8,760 nucleotides of DNA from Streptosporangiaceae bacterium (GTDB taxonomy: Bacteria > Actinomycetota > Actinomycetes > Streptosporangiales > Streptosporangiaceae): NCBI GenBank assembly GCA_030040815.1, contig JASHSZ010000708.1:1-8760 (forward strand), read 5' to 3'. Positions 1 through 6,030 of the stretch are shown in pieces. Every line of letters starts with the position of its first letter. Positions within the stretch are counted from its first letter, which is position 1. The position numbers were made by a program, and so were the translations under genes. The notes beneath the pieces are model-generated. The model was not told the DNA's origin. It was given only the letters and a program-made list of their open reading frames with translations, and did no database searches.

Positions 1-232
1 AGGTGGTGCGGGTCAGCTCGCCTGCAAGGCGCGCAACCGCCAGGTGCGTCTCGTCGTGTGCGATCGGGACGAGAGTGTCCGCGGCGGCATCGAGGGCGGC
101 GGCGATGGCGCGCAGTGCGGCGGCGCGGGCGGTGACGTCGAGCCGCGCCCAGGGGCGCCGTGCCGCCGCCGCGGCGGCGAGGGTCCCGTCGAATTCCGCT
201 GCGCTGGTAGGTGCAGGGCTGGCACTGATCAC
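1..232 (-). CDS. aldehyde dehydrogenase, N-terminal part (probable alpha-ketoglutarate semialdehyde dehydrogenase), cut by the window edge
   Basis: This is the first 77 codons of a gene that continues beyond base 1. It is read from a GTG at 230-232 with an AGGAG Shine-Dalgarno five bases upstream (238-242). The GTG overlaps the TGA of the preceding flavoprotein gene as GTGA (229-232). The peptide has an Ala/Arg-rich helical start and then the stretch ADTLVPIAHDETHL followed by ARLAGELTRTT (about residues 52-77). That resembles the N-terminal helices of the KGSA / 2,5-dioxovalerate dehydrogenase branch of the ALDH superfamily. The catalytic Cys and Glu lie outside the window, so activity cannot be judged here. 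As the last visible gene of a hydroxyproline operon, its expected job is NAD(P)-dependent oxidation of alpha-ketoglutarate semialdehyde to alpha-ketoglutarate. The assignment rests on a short N-terminus plus context. Confidence 0.72.
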   Translation of the reverse strand, partial: MISASPAPTSAAEFDGTLAAAAAARRPWARLDVTARAAALRAIAAALDAAADTLVPIAHDETHLAVARLAGELTRTT

Positions 233-1674
233 GAGATCTCCTGAGGGGCAGCGGAGGCGTCGAGGCGAGCTACCCGGCGCAGCTCCAGCGGTACGGCGAA
301 TGCGCGGCGGCCGACCGCTTCCAGGTCGCCAGCGGTCGGCGCTTCGCCGGTCAGGCCGGCGACGATGCAGGCACAGGCGCTGGCGCAGATCCGGCCCTGG
401 CACCAGCCCATCCCGACGCGAGTGAGCGAGCGGACAGTACGCGGGTCGGCGGCGCCGAGGTTCTCCACGGCATCACGGACCGCGCCGGCCGGAACCTCCT
501 CGCAGCGGCACACGAGCGTCTCATCGGTGAGCCACTGCGTCCAGTTCGACGGTATCGGGTGGACGGCGTGCACAGCGTGCGCGAACGCGCGGAGGCGGCC
601 GATTCGGCGGCGGCGAGAGCCGTCGCGCAGCAGCTGTCCCGTCACCTCTGCGACCAGCGAGCGCGCGGCCAGCTCGCCCTCCAGCAGGGCTAGGGCAGCG
701 CCGCCCACACCGGTCGCCTCGCCGGCCGCCCGGACGTGCTCGGCGGTCGTGCGCTGGTGGTTATCCACGACCACGACAAGCGAGCCGTCGGCGTCGAGAC
801 GGGTCGCCGCGCCGGCCGAGAGCGGCAGCTCCAGCGACGGGGTGAAGCCCCAGCCGAAAGCGACCAGGTCAGCTGCGACCTCCCGGCTGGTGCCTGGCAG
901 GACCTGCCCGGTGCTGTCCGTCTTCGCCAGCACAGCACCGCGGACCTCTTGGTCACCGAGTACGCGCGTCACCACCGTCCGCGCGCGGTACGGGATCTTG
1001 TGACGAGCGAACGCCGCGACGTATTCAAGTGCCTCCCACCCCTTGGTCGGAACTTGCGCAGCACGGTGGGCCTGGCGAGTCCATCGCGCCGGGCTGTTCG
1101 CCTCGCAGACAGCCGCCACAATTCCGCCTGCCGCGGCGAACGCCGTCGCGACAGGCAGGAGGAACGGTCCCGTTCCGGCGATGACCGCTCGCTTCCCGGG
1201 CAGCGTCCGGGAACCCTTGAGCAGCGCCTGGACCCCGCCCGCCGCCATCACTCCCGGCAGGTCCCACCCTGGGACCGGCAGCTGGCGGTCGTATCCGCCT
1301 GGGCAGAGGATAAGGTCCGTTGCTGCGACGATGTCGGGGACCTGCACGGCGTCGTCCGTCGCCGGTGTCAGGTGGAGCAGGAACGGCGTACCGGGGTCGA
1401 GCAGTGCGACCTGGGTCCGGGGAAGATAACGGATGCGGTCGGCGTCGACGTGCGCCTGCAGTCGGGCGCGCAGTGCCGCGAACGTCCTCCAGTCATGGTG
1501 GCCCGAATGCTCGTCCGCGCCCAGGGCGGGGGCGGGGTGCCGCCAGTACTGGCCGCCGGGGCGCGCGCCTGCATCGATGAGCGCAACGGTCAGCCCGCCG
1601 TCGGCGGCGCAGACAGCAGCAGCGAGACCGGCCGGGCCGGCCCCGACGACCGCTACCCGGAACGCTTCAGTCAT
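229..1674 (-). CDS. D-hydroxyproline dehydrogenase, large FAD/NAD(P)-type subunit with C-terminal BFD-like [2Fe-2S] domain
   Basis: The product is 481 aa and belongs to the HcnB / octopine-oxidase-alpha / LhpBEF-type flavoprotein family. A dinucleotide-binding motif GAGPAG lies at residues 11-16, followed by ARPGGQYW near 37-44. The middle carries the CPGGYDRQLPVPGW region near 124-137 and a second glycine motif, GTGPFLLP, near 167-174. The C-terminus has the BFD-like cluster pattern C389-x-C391, then C425-x4-C430, which should hold a [2Fe-2S] centre. ATG 1674 is chosen because the glycine motif follows directly; the open frame upstream has no family-like sequence and overlaps the preceding gene. 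It overlaps the 84-aa ferredoxin-like gene by 8 bp and the aldehyde dehydrogenase by 4 bp, so the three are surely co-translated. Expected role: electron-transfer subunit of a heteromeric dehydrogenase oxidising cis-4-hydroxy-D-proline. Related oxidases act on opines, cyanide precursors or proline, so the substrate is inferred from context. Confidence 0.88.
   Translation of the reverse strand: MTEAFRVAVVGAGPAGLAAAVCAADGGLTVALIDAGARPGGQYWRHPAPALGADEHSGHHDWRTFAALRARLQAHVDADRIRYLPRTQVALLDPGTPFLLHLTPATDDAVQVPDIVAATDLILCPGGYDRQLPVPGWDLPGVMAAGGVQALLKGSRTLPGKRAVIAGTGPFLLPVATAFAAAGGIVAAVCEANSPARWTRQAHRAAQVPTKGWEALEYVAAFARHKIPYRARTVVTRVLGDQEVRGAVLAKTDSTGQVLPGTSREVAADLVAFGWGFTPSLELPLSAGAATRLDADGSLVVVVDNHQRTTAEHVRAAGEATGVGGAALALLEGELAARSLVAEVTGQLLRDGSRRRRIGRLRAFAHAVHAVHPIPSNWTQWLTDETLVCRCEEVPAGAVRDAVENLGAADPRTVRSLTRVGMGWCQGRICASACACIVAGLTGEAPTAGDLEAVGRRAFAVPLELRRVARLDASAAPQEIS
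238..242 (-). promoter_or_regulatory. ribosome binding site fixing the GTG start of the aldehyde dehydrogenase
   Basis: AGGAG on the minus strand lies five bases before the GTG at 230-232, inside the last codons of the upstream flavoprotein gene. It is the main evidence that a GTG opens this reading frame; another frame here gives an ATG-started ORF with no such site. Confidence 0.7.
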
Positions 1675-1921
1675 CGCCGATATCCCCGAGGACCATCCCG
1701 TCCCGGACAGGAACCAGGCATGCGCGCTGCGCGGGGCGGCCGTCGATGGTGAGCAGACAGTCAAAGCAGGCGCCGATCCCGCAGAACACGCCGCGCGGCC
1801 GCGCTCCGCGCCGGGTCGTCCGCCAGGCCCGCACGCCCGCCGTCGTGAGGGCGGCGGCTACTGTCTGCCCTTCCCTGGCAGCCAGGGTGCGGCCGGCGAA
1901 AGTGACAGTGACTGTGCTCAT
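1667..1921 (-). CDS. small (2Fe-2S)-binding subunit of D-hydroxyproline dehydrogenase (HcnA-like)
   Basis: This 84-aa protein has the size and fold signature of the HcnA / SoxA-N type ferredoxin-like subunits. An N-terminal beta strand (STVTVTFAG) and a helix are followed by cluster ligands C47-x4-C52-x2-C55 and C68, in the context GVFCGIGACFDC ... QRAC. The ATG at 1921 is supported by a GGAGG four bases upstream and an ATGA overlap with the stop of the preceding flavoprotein gene (1918-1921). The open frame extends upstream, but that part is only an Arg-rich shadow of the neighbour. Its 3' end overlaps the next subunit gene by 8 bp. Expected role: it binds a [2Fe-2S] cluster that passes electrons between the two flavoprotein subunits. 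All four cysteines are present and nothing looks broken. Confidence 0.87.
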   Translation of the reverse strand: MSTVTVTFAGRTLAAREGQTVAAALTTAGVRAWRTTRRGARPRGVFCGIGACFDCLLTIDGRPAQRACLVPVRDGMVLGDIGDD

Positions 1922-3069
1922 CGGTCCTCCGCGAAACGGTCGGGTGCGAACGGGGCCAGATCGAGTGCGGTCTCCCGCCCCGAGAGAGCCTCGGCGAGCA
2001 GCGACCCGGTGCCTACCGACAGCCCGATGCCCGCGCCTTCGTGGCCGGTCGCGTGCCACAGTCCCGGCGCGCGGGGGTCGGGTCCGATGATCGGCAGGTG
2101 GTCGGGGCAGTATGGGCGGAAACCGAGGTAGCTGCGCATCACCTGCACACCGGCGAGCACCGGGAACAAGCCAATGGCGCCCCGAGCCAGGCGGGCGGCG
2201 GCTGGGGCCGAGAACCTTCGGTCGAAGCCGACCCGTTCCCGGCTCGCGCCGATGAGGATGGTGCCGGCCGGCGTCCCCTCAACCACGGGTGAGGCTTGCA
2301 GCGCGTCGTCCGAGCTGGCCACGTCGCCGACGTACTCGGCCGCGTAGACCTTGTGCCGGACAGTGACCGGCAGCGGCTCAGTTACCAGCACGAACCCGCG
2401 GCGCGGCAGCACCGGAATGCTGACACCCGCGAGCGCAGCCAGCTCGGCGGCCCACGGTCCCGCCGCGTTGATGACGGCGCCCGCAGGCAGATCCCCGCCG
2501 GATGTTCGCACGCCCGCGACGCGGAAGCGCTCGCGCAGGAAGCCAGTGACCTCGGTCCCGGTCAGCACGCGGGCGCCGCGGTCGCGGGCGAGGCGCAGGA
2601 GGTGGGCGACCAGGAGCATCGGCTGAACCTGGGCGTCCTGCGGGTAGTACGCGCCGGCCGCGAAGGCCGGGCTGAGGTGTGGTTCCAGGTCGCGCAGCCC
2701 AGCGTCATCGACCTCCTCCACGGCGGCACCGAGCGCGCGCTGACGGCCTACCAGGTCGCGGAGGCCAGCCAGGCCATGCTCGCCTGCGGCGACCATCAGC
2801 CCGCCCTTGGCTTCGAACTCCCACAGCTTGTTTTCCTCGGCGAGGTTCTCCCGCCACACCTGCTGCGAGTACAGGGCCAGGTCGAGCTCCGGGCCGGCCT
2901 CTTTATCGGAGACGAGAACGTTGCCCTCGCAGGCGCTCGACGCTCCCGAGCAGATCGCGCGACGGTCGATGACCGTGACACGGTAACCAGCGGCGGTGGC
3001 GAAGTACGCACACGCGGCACCGACGGCGCCGGCGCCGACCACGGCGACATCGCAGGGCGGAAGGCTCAT
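1918..3069 (-). CDS. D-hydroxyproline dehydrogenase, catalytic FAD (DAO / sarcosine-oxidase-like) subunit
   Basis: This 383-aa protein belongs to the D-amino-acid oxidase (DAO) superfamily, the size expected for the catalytic beta subunit of heteromeric hydroxyproline, proline or opine dehydrogenases. The Rossmann motif is VVGAGAVG with GxGxxG at residues 12-17 and a ribose-binding acidic residue at D35 (TVIDR). The C-terminal FAD-contact segment GHEGAGIGLSVGTG is intact near the end. The ATG at 3069 forms an ATGA overlap with the stop of the GntR gene (3066-3069). A GTG at 3087 would add six residues inside the regulator gene; neither start has a good Shine-Dalgarno, so translational coupling is likely. 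Expected reaction: cis-4-hydroxy-D-proline to 1-pyrroline-4-hydroxy-2-carboxylate, with electrons leaving through the two Fe-S-bearing partners encoded next. Sarcosine or D-proline are possible alternatives from sequence alone; the flanking epimerase and deaminase favour hydroxyproline. Confidence 0.87.
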   Translation of the reverse strand: MSLPPCDVAVVGAGAVGAACAYFATAAGYRVTVIDRRAICSGASSACEGNVLVSDKEAGPELDLALYSQQVWRENLAEENKLWEFEAKGGLMVAAGEHGLAGLRDLVGRQRALGAAVEEVDDAGLRDLEPHLSPAFAAGAYYPQDAQVQPMLLVAHLLRLARDRGARVLTGTEVTGFLRERFRVAGVRTSGGDLPAGAVINAAGPWAAELAALAGVSIPVLPRRGFVLVTEPLPVTVRHKVYAAEYVGDVASSDDALQASPVVEGTPAGTILIGASRERVGFDRRFSAPAAARLARGAIGLFPVLAGVQVMRSYLGFRPYCPDHLPIIGPDPRAPGLWHATGHEGAGIGLSVGTGSLLAEALSGRETALDLAPFAPDRFAEDR

Positions 3070-3758
3070 GTCGGGTGGTTGGCCCACTCGGCGCGGACCC
3101 GGCCGATGTGCCGTTGCATCAGGCTTCGCGCGCCCTGCGCGTCGCGGGCCGCGATTAGGTCGACGAGCTCCAAGTGCTCGGCCGCCGAGCCCGCGAGCGT
3201 GCCCGAGTCGGCCATCGCGGCCAGCCCGTAAAGCCGGGTATGCGCGCGCAGGTCGGACACCAGGCTCACGAGGCGCTGATTGTCGCTGTACTCGAGGATC
3301 GCCAGATGGAAGCGCCGGTCCGCTTCGGTGTAGGTGACGAGGTCGCCGGCCGCGGCGTTATCCACGATGGCCTGGGCAAGCTCGCGCAGCGCGGGGATCG
3401 CCGCGGCCGGGATCCGGGGCGTCACCTCGCGGACAGTCGGCGGCTCGATGAGCATGCGCAGGGCGGCGATGTTGTCGAGGTCCGCCTCGCTCACGGCGGT
3501 CACGCGGAACCCCTTGTTCGGCACCGTCTCCACCAGGCCTTCACGGGACAGGTCGATCATCGCCTCGCGGACGGGGGTGGCGGACACGCCGAACCGTGAG
3601 CCCAATCCCGGGGCTGAGTAGACCTCGCCGGGCGCCATCTCCCCCGAGATGATCGCAGCCCGCAGCATCTGGGTGACGGTCGCGCGCAGGCTGGCTGCCT
3701 TCACCAGCGGGCCGATCGGCAGCGAGCCGGACATGGTCGCGTCGCTCCGTTGCCGCAT
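3066..3758 (-). CDS. GntR-family transcriptional regulator, FadR subfamily with FCD ligand domain
   Basis: This 230-aa regulator has an N-terminal winged helix-turn-helix (about residues 22-88) with the typical GntR recognition region SRFGVSATPVREAMIDLSRE and wing NKGFRV. The C-terminal all-helical FCD domain (about 95-222) keeps the metal-site set D147, H151, H195 and H217, in the contexts DRRFH, EH and RH. That spacing suggests a metal-assisted carboxylate ligand pocket. The start at 3758 shares one base with the epimerase stop (TGATG), which favours reinitiation. A second ATG at 3734 is the alternative: it has GGAG ten bases upstream and would remove eight residues. Placed inside the operon between the epimerase and dehydrogenase genes, it most likely controls its own operon in response to hydroxyproline or a pathway intermediate, as GntR repressors do in rhizobial hydroxyproline clusters. 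Repressor versus activator is inference. Confidence 0.9.
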   Translation of the reverse strand: MRQRSDATMSGSLPIGPLVKAASLRATVTQMLRAAIISGEMAPGEVYSAPGLGSRFGVSATPVREAMIDLSREGLVETVPNKGFRVTAVSEADLDNIAALRMLIEPPTVREVTPRIPAAAIPALRELAQAIVDNAAAGDLVTYTEADRRFHLAILEYSDNQRLVSLVSDLRAHTRLYGLAAMADSGTLAGSAAEHLELVDLIAARDAQGARSLMQRHIGRVRAEWANHPT

Positions 3759-4759
3759 CAGAGCTGGAAGCCGTGCGGGAACGGGTCGGTGGGGTCCAGG
3801 TGGTACTGTGCCGTCCCGGTCACCCAGGCCCGTCCGGTGATCTCCGGCACGGCGGCGCTGCGGCCGGCGACCTCGGTCGTCGCGACGAGCCGGCCGAGGA
3901 ACCGTGAGCCGATGAACGATTCGTTGACCAGCTCGTCACCGACGGCGAGTTCGCCGCGGGCGTGCAGCTGCGCGAGGCGGGCGCTCGTTCCGGTGCCGCA
4001 CGGCGACCTGTCAAACCAGCCAGGATGGATGGCCATTGCGTGCCGGGAGTGTCGGGCGGTCGAGCCTGGCGCCTCCAGGTAGACGTGATGGCAGCCGTTG
4101 ATGTCAGGACGCTCCGGGTGCACTGGCCGGTCTGCGGAATTGATCGCGTCCATGATGGCGAGCCCGGCCGCGAGCAGGTCGTTTTTTGCCTCGCGCTCGA
4201 ACGGCAAGCCAAGGTCGTCGAGCCTGACCATCGCGTAGAAGTTCCCCCCGAACGCGATGTCGTATCTGACCTCGCCGAAGCCGGGAACCTTCACGCGGCA
4301 GTCCAGGGCGAGGCAGAACGCCGGCACGTTGCGGATCGTGACCGCGCGGGCTGCACCGTCCTCGACCCGCACGCTGGCCACGACCAGACCGGCCGGCGTG
4401 TCGAGCCGGATGGTCGTGACCGGCTCGGTCACCGGGACCATGCCGGTCTCGACCAGGACGGTCGCGACCCCCATCGTGCCGTGCCCGCACATCGGCAGCA
4501 GGCCGGAAACCTCGATGAACAGCACGCCGAAGTCCGCGTCCGGGCGGGTCGGGGGCTGCAAGATGGCGCCGCTCATGGCCGCATGGCCGCGCGGCTCGTA
4601 CATCAGGAACATCCGGAGCTCATCGCTGTTCGCCATGAACCACAGGCGACGCTCGGCCATCGTGGTACCCGGAATGACTCCTACGCCGCCGGTCACCACC
4701 CGGGTGGGCATTCCCTCGGTGTGCGACTCGACCGTGTGGATCACGCGCAGCGATCTCAT
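3758..4759 (-). CDS. 4-hydroxyproline 2-epimerase (proline racemase family)
   Basis: This 333-aa member of the proline racemase family has the usual family length. It keeps both catalytic cysteines of the two-base mechanism: C91 in LLPMCGHGTMG and C254 in DRSPCGTGTSA, with the supporting H93 and D250. The N-terminus VIHTVESHTEGMPTRVV is the canonical family opening and fixes the ATG at 4759; the open frame continues upstream into the deaminase gene but carries only non-homologous sequence. Two cysteines argue against a trans-3-hydroxyproline dehydratase, which has Thr at the second position. The gene starts 13 bp after the deaminase stop with little Shine-Dalgarno, and its own stop overlaps the GntR start by one base. 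Expected reaction: trans-4-hydroxy-L-proline to cis-4-hydroxy-D-proline, the first pathway step, in the cytoplasm. Proline racemase activity cannot be excluded from sequence, but the cluster favours hydroxyproline. Confidence 0.9.
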   Translation of the reverse strand: MRSLRVIHTVESHTEGMPTRVVTGGVGVIPGTTMAERRLWFMANSDELRMFLMYEPRGHAAMSGAILQPPTRPDADFGVLFIEVSGLLPMCGHGTMGVATVLVETGMVPVTEPVTTIRLDTPAGLVVASVRVEDGAARAVTIRNVPAFCLALDCRVKVPGFGEVRYDIAFGGNFYAMVRLDDLGLPFEREAKNDLLAAGLAIMDAINSADRPVHPERPDINGCHHVYLEAPGSTARHSRHAMAIHPGWFDRSPCGTGTSARLAQLHARGELAVGDELVNESFIGSRFLGRLVATTEVAGRSAAVPEITGRAWVTGTAQYHLDPTDPFPHGFQL

Positions 4760-4772
4760 CGGCGCTAGCCAG

Positions 4773-5675
4773 TCACCGGTAGCCCTTGGCCAGCACGGCC
4801 TCGGTGTCTCGGACGATCTGCTCGGCAACCTCGACGGGCAGCGGCAGCCGCGGCGGGCGACACGCACCGCCGGTGCGGCCGGCGACGTCCATCGATAGCT
4901 TGATCGACTGAACGAACTCGGTCTTGGAGTCCCAGCGCAGCAGTCGGTGCAGATCTCGGTAGATCGGCAGCGCCTTGCTCAGGTCGGCCGGATCGCCGGA
5001 GGTCGCCAGGTGGTAGAGCTCAACCGTGCTGTGCGGGATCGCGTTGGGATAGCCGGCGATCCAGCCGACCGCCCCGGCCAGGCCGAGTTCGACCAGCAGG
5101 TCGTCTGAGCCAACGAGAATGTCGAGGCCGGGTGCGGCCTCGGCAATCTCGTAGCCGCGGCGGGCATCGCAGCTGAACTCCTTGATCGCGACGATCAGGC
5201 CCTCGCCGTACAGCCGGGCAAGCAGGTCCGGGCGCAGATCGACCTTAGTGTCGAACGGATTGTTGTACGCGACGATCGGTAGCCCGACGGTGGCAGCGGT
5301 GCGGTAGTGGTCGAGCACCGCCGCGTCGTCCGCGCGGTAGGTGTTCGGCGGCAGCAGCAGCACCGAGGTCGCACCCGCGTCCGCTGCCTGCTCGATCCAG
5401 CGGCGGCTCTGCAGTGAGCTGTACGCACCGCAGCCCGGCATCACACCGAAGCCGTCCGGGGCTGCCTCGACGGCGGTGGTGACCACCCGCGCGCGCTCGT
5501 CATCGCTGAGCGTCTGGTACTCGCCGAGCGATCCGTTAGGGCAGATGCCGTCGCAGCCGTTCTCAGCGAGAAACTGGACGTGCTCGGCGTACGCGTCATA
5601 GTCGACGGACAGGTCTTTGTGAAACGGCAGTGCGCTGGCGACATGCACGCCGCGCCAGGTCTTGGCAGCGGTCAT
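4773..5675 (-). CDS. DapA-family lyase, probable 1-pyrroline-4-hydroxy-2-carboxylate deaminase
   Basis: This 300-aa class I aldolase-like TIM barrel belongs to the dihydrodipicolinate synthase / N-acetylneuraminate lyase family. The Schiff-base lysine is K165 in LIVAIKEFS, and the partner tyrosine is Y137 in IVAYNNPF. The substrate-carboxylate loop is PNGSLGEY (about 46-53), where typical DapA has a GTTGE motif. The ATG at 5675 has a good AAGGAG seven bases upstream (5683-5688), so the 27 extra upstream codons of open frame are rejected. It is the first gene of the operon, just after a candidate promoter and operator. In hydroxyproline clusters this family converts 1-pyrroline-4-hydroxy-2-carboxylate to alpha-ketoglutarate semialdehyde and ammonia; a lysine-biosynthesis role is unlikely in this setting. 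The exact substrate is inferred from neighbours. Confidence 0.87.
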   Translation of the reverse strand: MTAAKTWRGVHVASALPFHKDLSVDYDAYAEHVQFLAENGCDGICPNGSLGEYQTLSDDERARVVTTAVEAAPDGFGVMPGCGAYSSLQSRRWIEQAADAGATSVLLLPPNTYRADDAAVLDHYRTAATVGLPIVAYNNPFDTKVDLRPDLLARLYGEGLIVAIKEFSCDARRGYEIAEAAPGLDILVGSDDLLVELGLAGAVGWIAGYPNAIPHSTVELYHLATSGDPADLSKALPIYRDLHRLLRWDSKTEFVQSIKLSMDVAGRTGGACRPPRLPLPVEVAEQIVRDTEAVLAKGYR

Positions 5676-5682
5676 GGGAGGG

Positions 5683-5688
5683 CTCCTT
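5683..5688 (-). promoter_or_regulatory. strong ribosome binding site of the operon's first gene
   Basis: AAGGAG on the minus strand lies seven bases before the ATG at 5675. It is the best Shine-Dalgarno in the operon and decides the deaminase start. The weaker sites of most downstream genes fit with their overlapping, coupled translation. Confidence 0.75.
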
Positions 5689-5704
5689 GCGATTGACCAC
5701 CTCA

Positions 5705-5734
5705 AGGCTAACTGTACAATGTCACATCGCACAA
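5705..5734 (-). promoter_or_regulatory. candidate promoter of the hydroxyproline operon
   Basis: On the minus strand TTGTGC (5729-5734) and TAGCCT (5705-5710) are 18 bases apart. They match the primary sigma consensus only in part: TTG of the -35 and TAnnnT of the -10, a pattern common in actinomycetes. Transcription would start near 5698, giving a leader of about 23 bases that contains the AAGGAG. The promoter overlaps the end of the small ORF at 5722-6030. The assignment rests on position and weak hexamers. Confidence 0.4.
5711..5720. promoter_or_regulatory. candidate GntR operator, near-palindrome around TGTACA
   Basis: ACTGTACAAT has a perfect six-base TGTACA core, with eight of ten positions symmetric. 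It lies between the candidate -35 and -10, where a bound repressor would block RNA polymerase. FadR/FCD-type regulators bind short sites with GT...AC half-sites, and the operon encodes such a regulator. Only one copy is seen, so this is a positional inference. Confidence 0.35.
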
Positions 5735-6030
5735 GGCCGATGCTCTGTCCCCGCAACTCGTCGCTCGATTTCCTGGGCTAGCTCGCCCCGTCTAACCAGC
5801 TCAGGCCTCGACGTGCCCTTGGGGTGGGTAACCAGGACCGCCGTCGCCGGGAGCGGTTCGTAGTCGATGCCATAGCGCTGCGCCAGTCGGACGCGACTGT
5901 GCAGGCGCTGACCGGCTACGCCTTGGGCAGCGAGCGCAGCGATGATCACCATGCTTCGGTCGCGGTTGGTGATGGCCGCTGCGGCCTGGTCCGAGGGCGC
6001 GGCAGGCGGTCTAATCCTCGTGGGCACCAT
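5722..6030 (-). CDS. small hypothetical protein, unrecognised
   Basis: This open frame of 102 codons follows the oxidoreductase gene on the same strand. It overlaps that gene by 20 bp if the ATG at 6030 is used; an internal ATG at 5952 would give 76 aa. Neither start has a clear Shine-Dalgarno. The segment RYGIDYEPLPATAVLVTHPKG followed by an acidic/basic helix (ELVRRGELAQEIERRV) reads like real protein. By my hand count, second codon positions are about 50% GC against about 72-75% at the other two, which is coding-like but less biased than neighbours. No signal peptide, membrane segment, cysteine pattern or known domain is visible. It may be a genuine small gene, a remnant of a larger one, or a chance ORF in the gap. 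No function is proposed. Confidence 0.4.
   Translation of the reverse strand: MVPTRIRPPAAPSDQAAAAITNRDRSMVIIAALAAQGVAGQRLHSRVRLAQRYGIDYEPLPATAVLVTHPKGTSRPELVRRGELAQEIERRVAGTEHRPCAM

Noticed and set aside
13..225. ATG-started minus-strand frame at the left edge (70 codons)
   Set aside because: A different frame of the same strand, starting at the GTG at 232 with AGGAG, reads as an aldehyde dehydrogenase N-terminus; this one is Pro/Arg/Ser-rich.
736..1752. Long plus-strand open frame (338 codons) opposite the large flavoprotein gene
   Set aside because: High-GC antisense shadow. Arg/Gly-rich with no domain; the opposite strand has intact FAD and Fe-S motifs.
2296..3231. Plus-strand open frame (311 codons) opposite the DAO flavoprotein and regulator
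   Set aside because: Antisense shadow spanning two well-supported genes; no Shine-Dalgarno and no recognisable domain.
3962..4768. Plus-strand open frame (268 codons) opposite the epimerase
   Set aside because: His/Arg/Asp-rich shadow; the minus-strand frame has both catalytic cysteines and the family N-terminus.
4773..5675. Deaminase gene read as lysine-pathway dihydrodipicolinate synthase
   Set aside because: The substrate loop PNGSLGEY and the hydroxyproline operon setting fit a pyrroline-hydroxy-carboxylate deaminase better.
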